Assembly: GCF_040869045.1 (NCBI RefSeq)
Contig: NC_090319.1
Span: 302,238,998-302,302,997, forward strand
Reading direction: 5' to 3'
DNA: 64,000 nucleotides
From: Eurosta solidaginis
Taxonomy: Eukaryota; Arthropoda; Insecta; Diptera; Tephritidae
Part shown: piece after piece, positions 1-10,479 of the stretch
How the letters are laid out: the number at the start of each line of letters is the position of its first letter
Numbering within the stretch: position 1 is the first letter of the stretch
The notes under the pieces: model-generated
The model's database searches: none
What the model saw: only the letters and a program-made list of their open reading frames with translations
What the model was told of the DNA's origin: nothing
Translations under genes and position numbers: made by a program

Positions 1-767
1 AGTAGTTGGTTAAGCTAAGCTTAAAGCAAATTTGCTTAAACTCTAGTCAAATTTAAACTCCAGTTAAACTACTCAGCAGTTTTTCAGTCACAGTTTAAGG
101 CCGCCTTTGAGGTAGGCTTTTTTGCGCCAACATTGGTTTTTTATTATCTAGATAATTTGTAGATACGACAACAGCTGGATTTTGCTTACCCAACAGACAT
201 GGAAAAACAATTCTAAGGCGAAATATATTTAGTTCCGGAGGTGATATCCCACATCATTATTTAATTATTTTTAAACCAGATTTAGTTGATATCCAACTTC
301 TTTCCCCAATCACTACCAACCTTTGAGAAATTTTGTAAAATGTATAGTTCTTGAGTCTCCAACGTCGAAACCTTCATTAAGACGTCATTCTTAAATTATT
401 TTCCGACCTTTGAGAGATTTTGAGAAATGTAAAGTTCGCAAATGAATATTCAACACATTTCTCCATTTGATATCCTACATTGGATACCTCCAAGGAGGTA
501 CCACCAAAACGAATAGCTGTTTATTGTGAGAAATAAACACCTGGTTGATAGCTACTGCTATGAAGTGTTATTAATCAAAAATAAATTATATACATATATG
601 TGGCATGGAATCTTTCATTCGAGTCCAGTTAGAGAACCACAAGCATAATACCATTTTTGTTTTATAAAAAATTCCTCTTTTGCTTAGTACGCAATGATTA
701 TCGAGTTGAGCCACTGTTTCGAAACAACTCTTGAGCTTTTAGAAGTATGTCTAGTTATCAACATGTT
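1..767. other. No gene; AT-rich with a short dispersed repeat
   Basis: No coding region is supported here. Positions about 36-110 contain TTTAAACT-like palindromic runs (aactctagtcaa, tttaaactcc, gttaaactac). They resemble 28590-28640, where aactctagtcag and ctttaaactcg recur, so a small dispersed repeat is likely. The rest is featureless AT-rich sequence. Confidence 0.4.
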
Positions 768-1845
768 CTCTAATGGTTAGGTTAGGTTAGAGTGGCCACC
801 GGTGCGAGCACCAGTGCATTTAGGCCCATAAAGGTCCCGTTGTGATACCACGTGGATCTCTCCCCTACTCAAAGCAACAGGTCGATTTAGTCAGGAATTT
901 CTTAGGTTCCAAGTTAACCAGATCACAAAGATCATCAAAGAAAGGAGATCCCAGAGATTTCTTCCTCTTGTGCCAAAGCGCCGGACAATCGCACAGAAAA
1001 TGCTTGACTGTTTCTATCTCCTCTTCGTCTTTGCTGCTTCTGCAGTAATCATTATAGGGAGCACGCAGCCGTTGTGCAAGCCTTCCGATTGCTATGTGGC
1101 CGGTTATAAGTCCAACCACCAGAGATATATCCCCCCTTCCAAGAAGAAGGAGACGTCTCATGCGTCTCGCGTCCCATTCAGGCCACACGAACTTAGTGTG
1201 GTAGAAGGATTCAAGATTGCTCTATCTCACACCCGCTTCCCTAAGTAAAATCCCTTTCAAAGTGAGCTTACAGGCAGCGAGCGGCATGCTCAATCCCTTC
1301 CAAGAGGACGAAAGTGGAACGGATGTACTCCATCTTGCAAGTTCGTCAGCCATCTCATTGTCCGGTACATCCGAGTGTCCAGGCACTCATACCAGACTAA
1401 GGGAAGTTTGCTCAGCGATCTCGTTGAGAGATTTGCGGCACTTCTCTATTGTCCTGGACTTACATGAGACCGATCCAAGCGCTTTTAGTGCAGCCTGGCT
1501 GTCAGAAAAAATACATATTTAGTTATAGCCGTGAATAGCATTTCTCAGGTGCTGGACGGCCTCGTTAATAGCAGCCACCTTTGCATGAAAGACGCTGCAA
1601 TGATCGGGTAGGCTAAAGGATAGATTCCACCCTAGTTGAGGTGCAAAGACACCGCTACCCACCTTATTATCCAGTTTGGAGGCGTCAGTATATATCTGCA
1701 GCCTATCGCTCAGGTCCGGCGGCTCCCTCAACCAATAATGGTACTCAATTTGGTATATTCGACGCCATCTAGAACGAACGCAAATATCCGATAGGTTAAC
1801 TAGAGTTATATGTATGGCAGGGTTACCATATCGGCCGCACACTGC
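768..1845 (-). mobile_element. LINE 3' end with RNase H domain, decayed
   Basis: Read on the minus strand, 1842-1519 encodes an RNase H-like stretch (IYTDASKLDNKVGSGVFAPQ). The frame continues past stops through SDSQAALKALGS and a PGHSDVPDNEMADELA-like block into a C-terminal segment with GHIAIGRLAQRLR and HFLCDCPALW at 1188-865. RNase H followed by such a Cys/His tail is typical of I/LOA-type non-LTR retrotransposons. At least three in-frame stops break it, so it is a pseudogene. The 3' end, toward 768, carries ggttaggttag, a common end for these LINEs. The reverse transcriptase part is absent. The clade is inferred. Confidence 0.8.
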
Positions 1846-2022
1846 AGAATAAGTTTAAGCGTAGTTTAACTGACGAACTGAGTTGAACTTGTACTGAAAA
1901 ACCGGGCCTTAAATGAAGAGAAAATATAGTAACGCGCCGAACGCCGCTGCCGCCGTGCCGATATTTTTGACATTCGGCGGCGGCATGCAAAAAACTATGA
2001 AAATCGTTTATCGCCGGCTTAT

Positions 2023-2098
2023 ATCTCTGTCGCCAGAGCCTTACCTTCTAAGTATGTGTATGATACATTCAACAGAATTCTCCTCGCATAGGTGCGGT
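2023..2098 (-). repeat. LINE 3'-region fragment, left part of a split copy
   Basis: The sequence from tcgccagagcct to cctcgcata ggtgcggt aligns with 48345-48405 (tcgccagagcct ... cctcgcgtaggtgaagt). The homology resumes at 4330-4405 (ttggttgcggaagctctgtaactataaagctttg versus ggggttgcgaaagctttgagctataaagcttt). The copy is therefore cut in two by the hAT element between. The family is a non-LTR 3' region that also appears at 18395-18745, 19005-19310 and 48130-48490. Confidence 0.75.
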
Positions 2099-4329
2099 CA
2101 GGGGCGAATCGTGACATTGTGGGGCCCTGGGCTAATGTTACTCGGGGGCCCTGTCTTCTATGGTGATGCAATATATAGTTATCAGAAAAAAAATAAGCTT
2201 ACAAAAACATTTATTTATCAAAACAAATATGACAATAGAGAATATTAAATTACAAATCAACCTTTCTGCATTTTCGTGCAGCGAATTCCTTTATTTGCTC
2301 ATCAACTGCTAAATCCTTTGTTAGATCACAATTTATAGAAAGAAGAGATAAATGATTAAGTCGATCGTTCGACATTGTTGTCCTATACTTATTTTCAATA
2401 TATAACATTCTGGAGAAAGAGCACTCCGCTTCTCAGCTGGTGAGGGGTAACGTCAAAAAAAATGTTTTAAATGGTGTAACAATTAGGAAATACACCAACA
2501 AGTTCCTTTTCATAGATAAGCTTATAAATTTCACTACCTACAAGACGTGTAGCAGTCTGATTTAGATTGTAGTAAATATGATTTTAATTGAATGCAATCA
2601 TTTACTAAATATTCATCTACGTCATCTGAATAATATTTTGCAATATTGCGTACACTTTCCAGATCCACACTTTCCTGGTTTTTACTGTGCAAATCCATTA
2701 AAAAATTAAATATTTTGCTGGTTGTCTCATAGACTTGACCCCTTTCATTTAAATCCATAAACAGCTTACCAATGCAACGTTTAGCGTATCTCTTTTAAAT
2801 TTTTCTGAGCCGCACACTGAGACTTTAACTGTAGACTTATCGGCAAATTTTGAAGTAATTTGTCTCTTGTAAACGTTGTTGTAATTTGTTTACACACTAG
2901 TACTTAAGTTTTTATCTTTCTCTTCGTACTCTTTTAGCTTCTCATCTGAATGCTGTCGTTTGTTGTACACGAACTCTTTCAACGAAACAATTAATTTATT
3001 GTCTTAGCAAATATTTAAGCCAGGGCTCTGTATTTTTTTATTTACTACATGAAATCTCTTCAAATCTCATGAGTTTCGCCAGTTTATTAAATAAACTTCG
3101 TGCCTCTTTTCTGAAATCAGCTTTCTCATCCTCATTCTCGCTAAAAGTTTTTAAAATTTTCATAATTTCGGAATAATGATTTTTTAAAGCTTTGACAGCC
3201 TCATAATGACAAGACCATCTGGTTTGGCTTTAACTTTTTAACGTAAATTTTAGTTGCATTTCACGATGTAACAATTCCCACCTATGGGTTGAAGATGAAG
3301 AGAAAACTTATATTTTTTGCACCACTCCAAAAAAATTTACAATTTCGGTTGCAACTTTAACACATTCTTCACCAACTAGGTTAAGGGAATGTGCAGCACA
3401 TGTTACATAATCGGCACTTTTGTTTTTTTTGTTTAATTAATGCTTAGACACCTTTGAACTAACCCGACATATTGGTTGCGTTGCCATAAGACTGTCCCCT
3501 ACAATTATCCAGTATCAGCTCATTTTTTTTTCTAAAAAGTCTTGTAGAATATTAAATAAGTGTAAACCAGTATGACTACTAATTTTAGTGAACGAGATAC
3601 ATCTTTCGTACACATTTTCCTGAAAACAGTATCGTATATCAATAGGAAGTTGGTCATTGTGAGACAGATCTGGAGTTGAATCCATCACGATTGAATAATA
3701 CTTTGTGTCGTCGTTATTTATTTGATTATAATTTGTTTCACTATCTGTTGCCCATAATATCAATAACTTCCTCATATACTGTTTTGATGAGTACGATATT
3801 GTCGATTTCGGTCGCAGCTCTCTTTGTTCAATATGTTCCCGAATGAATGGGTCAAACTCTGCCAATAGATCCAGAGCTCCCATGAAATTACCATTATATG
3901 GTGAACCAAATACTTCTTCGGCACCTATAAATGCTAAGCCTCTTATACTCAAAAATGTTATTACTGCAATAACCCGTTTCATGACATTATGATAGTACTC
4001 TGTTTCTTTCTTTGATTGACACTGGAGCTGCTTATCTACAACAGACGTATTTTCTTTTCGTGTCAGCCAAGCTAACATAGAAATTTTATGTTCATTAGAA
4101 TTTTCGTGATTTTCTAAAGACGTTCCTATGTGTTTCCCATCAGGAAATCCCGTTTAAACGGTTCTGGCCGTCTAGTGTTTGTAGTAGTAAAATAATATGA
4201 GTGTGGTAGTAAAATACCAGTGCGTCTTTTAGGGCATTCGTATTTTATTTTTATTGGTGGCTGGGGGCCCTTTGCATCTACGGCGCCCTGGGTTGAAGCC
4301 CAAAAAGCCATTAGGTAGATCCGCCTATG
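2099..4329 (-). mobile_element. hAT element with 8-bp target duplication
   Basis: A 2231-bp element is flanked by the exact 8-bp duplication ggtgcggt (2091-2098 and 4330-4337). Its ends are imperfect inverted repeats, caggggcgaatc at the left and cataggcggatc (reverse complement) at the right. The minus strand encodes transposase-like segments. The host LINE sequence continues on both sides, and the paralogous uninterrupted site at about 48390-48480 supports the boundaries. An 8-bp duplication with CA-starting ends is the hAT signature. The coding region is broken, so this copy should not be autonomous. Confidence 0.85.
2534..4311 (-). pseudogene. hAT transposase, ZMYM1-like (DUF4371-type), broken
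   Basis: Three minus-strand open segments line up in one gene order: 4311-4126, 4078-3515 and 2758-2534. The middle one (187 codons) has the KKETEYYHNVMKRVIAVITF and GNFMGALDLLAEFDPFIREH blocks typical of the DUF4371 domain of zinc finger MYM-type protein 1-like hAT transposases, followed by SIVMDSTPDLSHNDQLPIDI. The sequence between segments still shows pieces of the C-terminal catalytic region, but frameshifts and stops interrupt it. The family is recognised by motif only. Confidence 0.75.
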
Positions 4330-4405
4330 GGTGCGGTTGATAATTTGGTTGCGGAAGCTCTGTAACTATAAAGCTTTGTAATGCACTTATAAACCCCTTG
4401 AATCC

Positions 4406-4821
4406 CATGACGAAATCATCGTCCTTATCTTCGGTAACCTACCGATTAGTAGATAAAAACAAAATGTTCGGCTCGACTTCCTTTCAAAAACCCACCGTCG
4501 ATAGGGCTCTAGTGCCCACATTTTTTTTTTTAAATGCTCCTTATATGCGTATAAAATTACTTTACTTGGATATATATTTTGGTATATTTTATATACATAC
4601 ATGTATATACAAAATTAAAATTAACAAGTTCAATACACTAACAATTATATTTATACAAATACATATGTATAGGTACGTAAATAACAATGATGACTCGTTT
4701 CATTGAAATTAATGATTTAACCATAATAACAATTTAATGTTTACCATAATCGTTTGCATCGTTCAATTCTATATAAAACTCATTTGATTGATGATTATTC
4801 CCAAATTTGTTGCTGTTTCCA
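4406..4821 (-). promoter_or_regulatory. Corazonin copy 1 3' flank with possible poly(A) signal
   Basis: The sequence downstream of the copy-1 stop on the minus strand has ATTAAA (complement of tttaat near 4733-4738), about 85 bp after the stop. It is a plausible variant polyadenylation signal. A short match to the 3' flank of copy 2 (ccataatcg followed by t-rich sequence at about 4743 and 26984) suggests the duplication reached into the 3' UTR. No other gene is visible here. Confidence 0.4.
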
Positions 4822-5128
4822 TTATTTGTCCGAGTCAAGCTTTTGCACGCCAGCACGAATTTGTAAGGGGTTGCGCAGAAAATGTTGTAGTTGTAATAAA
4901 CATCTGAGGTAAAGAGAAGCGATTAAGTAAACCTATTGGAATACTAAACAAAAATAAGAACATATACCTTTCCAAGTCTCGATCTCCATCTTGTCGAATA
5001 ACGTATACTTCTGGAATGTCATTTAAAGCTCGCTTTCCATTGGTCCAACCATGCGAATATTGAAAAGTCTGAGCGAAGCATGTGGCAACAAAGCAAAGAA
5101 CAGCCAGTGTGAGGAATAATTTGAACAT
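4822..5128 (-). CDS. Crz: [His7]-corazonin precursor, copy 1
   Basis: Two coding exons, 5128-4968 and 4903-4822, joined across a 64-bp intron with donor AG|GTATATG and acceptor ttacctcag|A. The product is 80 residues. Residues 1-19 are a signal peptide (MFKLFLTLAVLCFVATCFA), 20-30 are the peptide QTFQYSHGWTN, and 31-33 are GKR: Gly for amidation, Lys-Arg for cleavage. The N-terminal Gln would become pyroglutamate. After the intron the tail starts CLLQLQHFLR, matching the LERC-x-x-QLQ region of other corazonin precursors; the rest resembles nothing known. Corazonin is a secreted hormone of neurosecretory cells in stress, metabolism and reproduction. At 80 residues it is far shorter than the roughly 150-residue Drosophila precursor. 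His replaces the more usual Arg at position 7. Confidence 0.93.
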
Positions 5129-5290
5129 TTTGCTTAGCTGAGAAACAAACACAAAGTAAATATTAAATCAGACTCCTTCGGAACCTTTCATTTACACAAA
5201 GTACCTAAGACCTCGAAAGCCCTTAAATTCTATAGCTTACTTGTCTTAAAGCTTATCATGCCCATAGCCCAGCAAATATAAAACACAGTT
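5129..5290 (-). promoter_or_regulatory. Copy 1 leader: probable 5'-UTR intron and TATA-like box
   Basis: Just upstream of the ATG the minus strand reads tttgtttctcag|ctaagcaaaATG, a good acceptor. The donor gacaa|gtaagc lies at 5240, giving a 103-bp leader intron (5240-5138). A TTTATATT box (about 5276-5284) lies some 35-40 bp upstream of the donor, so the first exon would be very short. Copy 2 has a similar acceptor directly before its ATG, which supports a conserved leader intron. The TATA assignment is tentative. Confidence 0.4.
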
Positions 5291-6296
5291 AAAACCGCTA
5301 GGCACCAGCGACCACCCATTGGACCACAGTACATTTGTATTAAATATGCGATGCAAGACGTTAACCGAATTTTAACAATGGAATTAACTCTGTTTTTTCT
5401 AAAGCAATGTCTTTTTTCCCATCCGCTTTTAGATATTGCTGGTTGTATAGCGTACTTCGGTCGTATGAAACGTTGCGCTGTAGGACTGCACTGTAGGGTA
5501 GGTTACGTTCTTTTATTCAGTGCTAGCACCACATCCCTGAGCTTCCTCTACCGTCATTGATCAAAAGAGAAGCAGTTAGCTCAGTCCATATTTTTGCACT
5601 AAAATCTGATTTTTTTGATGACCAAATTTTAATCCTCGACCCGGTCCTCTTTGAGGATGTGACAACGCGATCAAAACTTCCGGACTAAGGCTGAGTAACA
5701 CAGCACTGTGCTGTGTTATTGTGTTAACACTCAGTAATGTGCAGCACGCACACGCACACTTATCGATTAATTTATAACACAGTGGCACACTCGATGGTAC
5801 AAAGCTGACTATTTCTATAGCACAGAGAATGACACTCAGATCGTAAGTGCACATTCATACATACATAGTCCATTGTGCTTGTGTGTTGATTGTACTCATA
5901 ATCTTGCCTGTGTATTACGTTTAAAAGATGTGGGCGCAAAATGTATACTCTAAGTTGAAAATGTTCTATTTAAACAAAAATTGTGGTTATATAACGTAGA
6001 TTCCCTAAACATGGGAGTATGAAAGAAGATAAATGTTGCCATGATTTACTTTTCTAAATGGCGTCAAACGTGGCGGTAGAGGTACGTAACACATTACTGT
6101 GATCTGATATTGTGCCAACACTCATATCGACTTTCGATAATAAGTTATAACACAATTATGTGTGCCTGTGCTACTGTGTTAACACTCAAAAAATAGTGTC
6201 ATTACCCACCACTATTCCGAACAACAACTAAAAATTCTTCAGAGTGCGGTGTGTGAATTCCTAGTGTAGCACAAGAATTCTGTTATTCCTCTGCAA
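5291..6296. other. No gene; palindromic CACTGTGTTAACACTC-rich sequence
   Basis: No host coding sequence is supported. At 5695-5760 a strong hairpin (acacagca-ctg-tgctgtgt) is followed by attgtgttaacactcagt. A related stretch at 6085-6195 repeats cattactgtg, gtgccaacactca and actgtgttaacactca. These look like arms or repeats of a small mobile element, but I could not define its ends. The 69-codon open frame at 5351 resembles nothing I know. Confidence 0.3.
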
Positions 6297-7500
6297 AATC
6301 TTGAAAATTACACGAGCGCCACCTGTGTACGAAATGTTTTGCGTAAATAAGGTGCGTGGCGCAACAATATTAAATACAGTGGCTCTGAAACCACTCATTT
6401 AGCAGATAAATATCTCATGTGGTGGCAAGATTAAACTGGTAGGTTATTGGAAAATATCTCACCATATTTATTAACTTATATACAGCCTGATTCTAATGTG
6501 GTAACAACTTTCTTCACCACAGGAACTTTTTTCATGTGGTAACTTTTGTACCCACTAAAATAGGTGGTAACATCGATGTAACCACACAAAAGCTGTTGTT
6601 TAGAAAAAGGCAATACTGAAAAATACAGAATTATGAGCGTAAATAAGTAAACATAATAGTAAAAAAGTGTTGCCTCTTGCCATACATATTTGTTTCCATG
6701 TACTTTCACAGTATATATTACAATATAGCTATGTAAAAACGTATGCATGTATGCACATATGTACATATATACACATCGTCCCGTTTATTCGTTAACATCG
6801 TATCTACGAGTGACACTTTTTCGGTAAAGCCATGGCGGAACCATACACGGTGGCAGCATGGTGACATACCTACAAACATAAATAAAAATTCCATGTACTT
6901 CGTTTTTGTAAATTCGATGGACAAATGTCAAAATCGTACTGCGCCGGAAGTTGATGTCTCACATTAAATAAAAAATTGTATATTCAGCTGTCCCATGCTG
7001 CCACCTTGTATAGTTCCGCCATGGGTAAAGCGAAGAAAACCAACTTTTAAATTTAACCATAGACACTGGTGAGTTTTTCGGTGATGACAGCGTTACCACT
7101 TTGGCCAGAATCGCGAATAAAACAACTGGTAACGATTTTCGGTTACATAATGTTCTGGGTACTATTTTACCGGCAACGCTCAGAATCGGACCGTTAGTGA
7201 CAACTATGACCCGAATACCCCAATCATATATAAAGGAATATACTTTCGATCCTCCGACTGTGACTAAATACGATTAGAAATAGCGAAGTTCACAAAGCAA
7301 CGGAAAATGATTTAGTACCCGCCCAGTTGTTGACGCACTGAGACGAAGAGTTGATATCGAATAAGAGCATGGTAACCGGCCTGAAGATACATATGTATGC
7401 CGAACCTAATTCATTATAAAGGAAAATGACGGGCTACAAGCTGAGTGAATCGTCTCAGAGTGACAAACTTGTAGGTCCGTGTGAAGTAGATTTTCAAGCA
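6297..7500. repeat. Dispersed repeat family A, copy 1
   Basis: The sequence from cttgaaaattacac (6297) to gtgaagtagattttcaagcat (7500) is repeated, with about 90 percent visual identity, at 9055-9629 plus 13449-13925. A 195-bp MITE (6830-7024) interrupts this copy, and a 3.8-kb hAT-like element interrupts the other at nearly the same place. There is no coding capacity and no clear ends, and the family is not one I can name. It includes blocks such as gaaaccactcatttagcagataaatatctc and ggtgatgacagcgttaccact. Confidence 0.8.
6830..7024. mobile_element. 195-bp MITE, 32-bp inverted repeats, 6-bp duplication
   Basis: The ends match over about 32 bp: ccatggcggaaccatacacg at the left and ccatggcggaactatacaag (reverse complement) at the right, both followed by gtggcagcatgg. 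The element is flanked by gtaaag on both sides (6824-6829 and 7025-7030). The interior (attccatgtacttcgtttttg ... actgcgcc) recurs at 34010-34196. It is a non-autonomous DNA transposon whose parent family is not identified. Confidence 0.8.
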
Positions 7501-8084
7501 TAGTGTACAAGTACAAGTGTGTTGACTTCTTTCTGACAGGCACTCGCTTAAGTGAGCATAACGGGAAAATCTGGGTGGTCATTGTTGTTTCGGTTGAAAA
7601 CGGTCAATTAGAGTTCTGTGCAGAGACGTAAATGATTGAAACAGGGTTTATGTAGTCACAAAAGTGTTGCTCCTGTTCCACAGCATTTTAATTTTATATC
7701 ATGGCGAAAAGTGTTCAGCTCAGAGTTATTGATTTTAACTAAAAGTTTAATTTATTACGGAGGGTTACTCCTTTAAGTGTAAAAAGCAGAGAAAACGTAG
7801 AGTTTTTCAAATTATTGTGAAAAACTTTTTAATTTGAATTTCTATACCCAAGTTCGCTATATTTGTGTAACACAAGAATCTGGAGGTCAATTCCATAACT
7901 TTGAAAAACTGAAAAATGTACACTTATTGAAACCTCATTTGCACACACAATTTACACCTTGAATTTAGTTGTGTTTTTATGCACAAAATTTTGAAATTAA
8001 AAACAAAATTTTCATTTGACAGAAAAAATAAAGAAAAAACTGCCTAATGTCAAAAAACCCTATCGAAATACAACTGGCTTGTTT
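7501..8084. other. No gene or recognised element
   Basis: AT-rich sequence without a credible open frame, RNA gene or repeat that I can match elsewhere in the window. Confidence 0.4.
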
Positions 8085-9054
8085 GTTTTTAATGAACTAC
8101 GTTGTATTTTTCTTGTATTTCGTTAGTTTTTTTATACTCAGTTGAGCAGAGCTCACAGAGTATATTAAGTTTGATTGGATAACGGTTGGTTGTACATATA
8201 TAAAGGAATCGAGATAGATATAGACTTCCATATATCAAAATAATCAGGATCGAGAAAAAATTTGATTGAGCCATGTCCGTCCGTCCGTCCGTTAACACGA
8301 TAACTTGAGTAAATTTTGAGGTATCTTGATGAAATTTGGTATGTAGGTTCCTGAGCACTCATCTCAGATCGCTATTTAAAATGAACGATATCGGACTATA
8401 ACCACGCCCACTTTTTCGATATCGAAAATTTCAAAAAACCGAAAAAGTGCGATAATTCATTACCAAAGACAGATAAAGCGACGAAACTTGGTAGGTGAGT
8501 TGAGCATATGACACAGAATAGAAAATAGTAAAATTTTGGAGAATGGGCGCGGCACCGCCCACTTTTAAAAGAAGGTAATTTAAAAGTTTTGCAAGCTGTA
8601 ATTTGGCAGTCGTTGAAGATATCATGATGAAATTTGGCAGGAACGTTACTCCTATTACTATGTGTACGCTTAATAAAAATTAGCAAAATCGGAGAAGGAC
8701 CACGCCCACTTTTAAAAAAAAAAAATTTTTTAAGTAAAATTTTAACAAAAAATTTAATATCTTTACAGTATATAAGTAAATTAATTCAACATTCAACTCC
8801 AGTAATGATATGGTCCAACAAAATACAAAAATAAAAGAAAAATTCAAAATGGGCGTGGCTCCGCCCTTTTTCATTTAATTTGTCTAGGATACTTTTAATG
8901 CCATAAGTCGACCAAAAATTTACCAATCCTTTTGAAATTTGGTAGGGGCATAGATTTTATGACGTTAACTGCTTTCTGTGAAAATGGGCGAAATCGGTTG
9001 AAGCCACGCCCAGTTTTTATACACGGTCGTCCGTCTGTCCTTCCGCATGGCAAT
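8085..9054. repeat. Dispersed fly repeat with CCACGCCCACTTTT blocks
   Basis: The segment starts near ttatactcagttgagcagagctcacagagtatatt and has the blocks gccatgtccgtccgtccgtccg, cttgatgaaatttggta and several copies of accacgcccacttt or its relatives (8401, 8555, 8701, 8850, 9003). Shorter relatives lie at 19370-19812, 20690-20990 and 53330-53880. Open frames here are translations of the repeat and should not be called genes. I believe it belongs with the family ending at 61935, but that link rests on recall of the family, not on overlap in this window. Confidence 0.7.
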
Positions 9055-9629
9055 ATCTTGAAAATTACACAGGCGCCACCTGTGTACGAAATGTTTTGCG
9101 TAAATAAGGTGTGCGGCGTAACAATATTAAATACAGTGGCTCTAAAACCACTCATTTAGCAGATAAATATCTCATGTGGTGGCATGTTTGAAGTGGTAGG
9201 TTATTGGAAAACATCTCACCATATTTATTAAGCATATTTACGCCCTGATTCTAGTGTGGTAACAATATTCTTCACCACGGTAACGAAATCATGTTGCAAC
9301 TTTTACACCCTTTTGGTATTCTACCCGCGAAAGTAGCCGGATAATTTTTTACCCACAAAAGTAGGTGGTTACATCGAAATAACCACACAAAAGCTGTTGC
9401 TTAGAAAAAGGAAAAACTGAAAAATAAAGAATTGTAAGCGCAAATAAGTAAAGATAATAGTAAAAAAATGTTGCCTCTTGCTATACATATTTGTTTACAT
9501 TATGTACTTTCACAGAATAAATTACAATATACCTATGTAGAAAATTATCATGTATAATATGCATATACACATCGTCCCGTTTATTCGTTAACCTCGTATC
9601 TACAAGTGAGACATTTTCGGTAAATCGAA
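9055..9629. repeat. Dispersed repeat family A, copy 2 (left part)
   Basis: This matches 6297-6829 closely and continues at 13449-13925, which matches 7031-7500. The break is the hAT-like insertion at 9630-13448. The duplicated target (aaatcgaa on the left, ataacgaa on the right) can be read against copy 1, where the site reads ggtaaagcgaagaaaac. Confidence 0.8.
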
Positions 9630-10479
9630 CACGGCTACCACACCATGTTTTCATTTGGGACCAAAATTCATCGAAAAAAAGGACCAAATTTTTGTTTTAT
9701 TAGTATAAAATAAAAATTTTTGAATGTTTCCATATAAAATTTTACTAAACATAGTGAAGACTTTCCTTTAATTCAAGCTGAACAAACAAATATATGTGCA
9801 TGCAACCAAAAATGGTACTATATTTTGACATAGGATAAGTCTATGTCTTTCACCAAGCAAACGTTGCGAACCTAGTTTTGGTCACAAATCACTTGGTTCT
9901 AGCATTATGTTGTTCATTGCAATGAAATAAAATGTACAATGCAGTTAGGTTTTAGTAAGAAACGGTTCAAAGTTTGCGTTCTGGTGTTGCCGAACTATGT
10001 ATGTGGAAAACTCAGTAAATCATAAATGAAACTAGGCAATTTTGTTAGTGCTATTTTTATAGATGCTTCCTTTTTCCCTTAACGTTTTAACTTCATATCA
10101 GAGCCTAGATTCAGTAAGTGTCAGTTTTGATCCCAGGCTTCAGGAGTTCTGCTAGCACCTACTGGAATAATTTTACACAAAACATTTCTTCCGAAATCAA
10201 ATCTCTTTTACATTTGCTTCCTTCCAAGATACTTAGTTTTCAATTATCTTGCGCGGCTTAACACTACAATAGTCTTGGAATTCCTTAAACTCATTGAGCT
10301 GGGTGAGAAAGATTTAAATATCAACGTACCAAAGGAGAAGTAATGCATAGAATTTCTTTGTATAAGTTTTGAAAGTAGAGCGCTCGCTATAAGCTATGCT
10401 AGGCGAGAAGTAATTTTTATTTTCATATATTTTACATAGTGTTGTATAACGGATCGAAATATCTAGCCGTTATTAATAT

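Noticed and set aside
8089..8874. Several ORFs of 60-100 codons in both strands
   Set aside because: They fall in the CCACGCCC dispersed repeat and translate its motifs.
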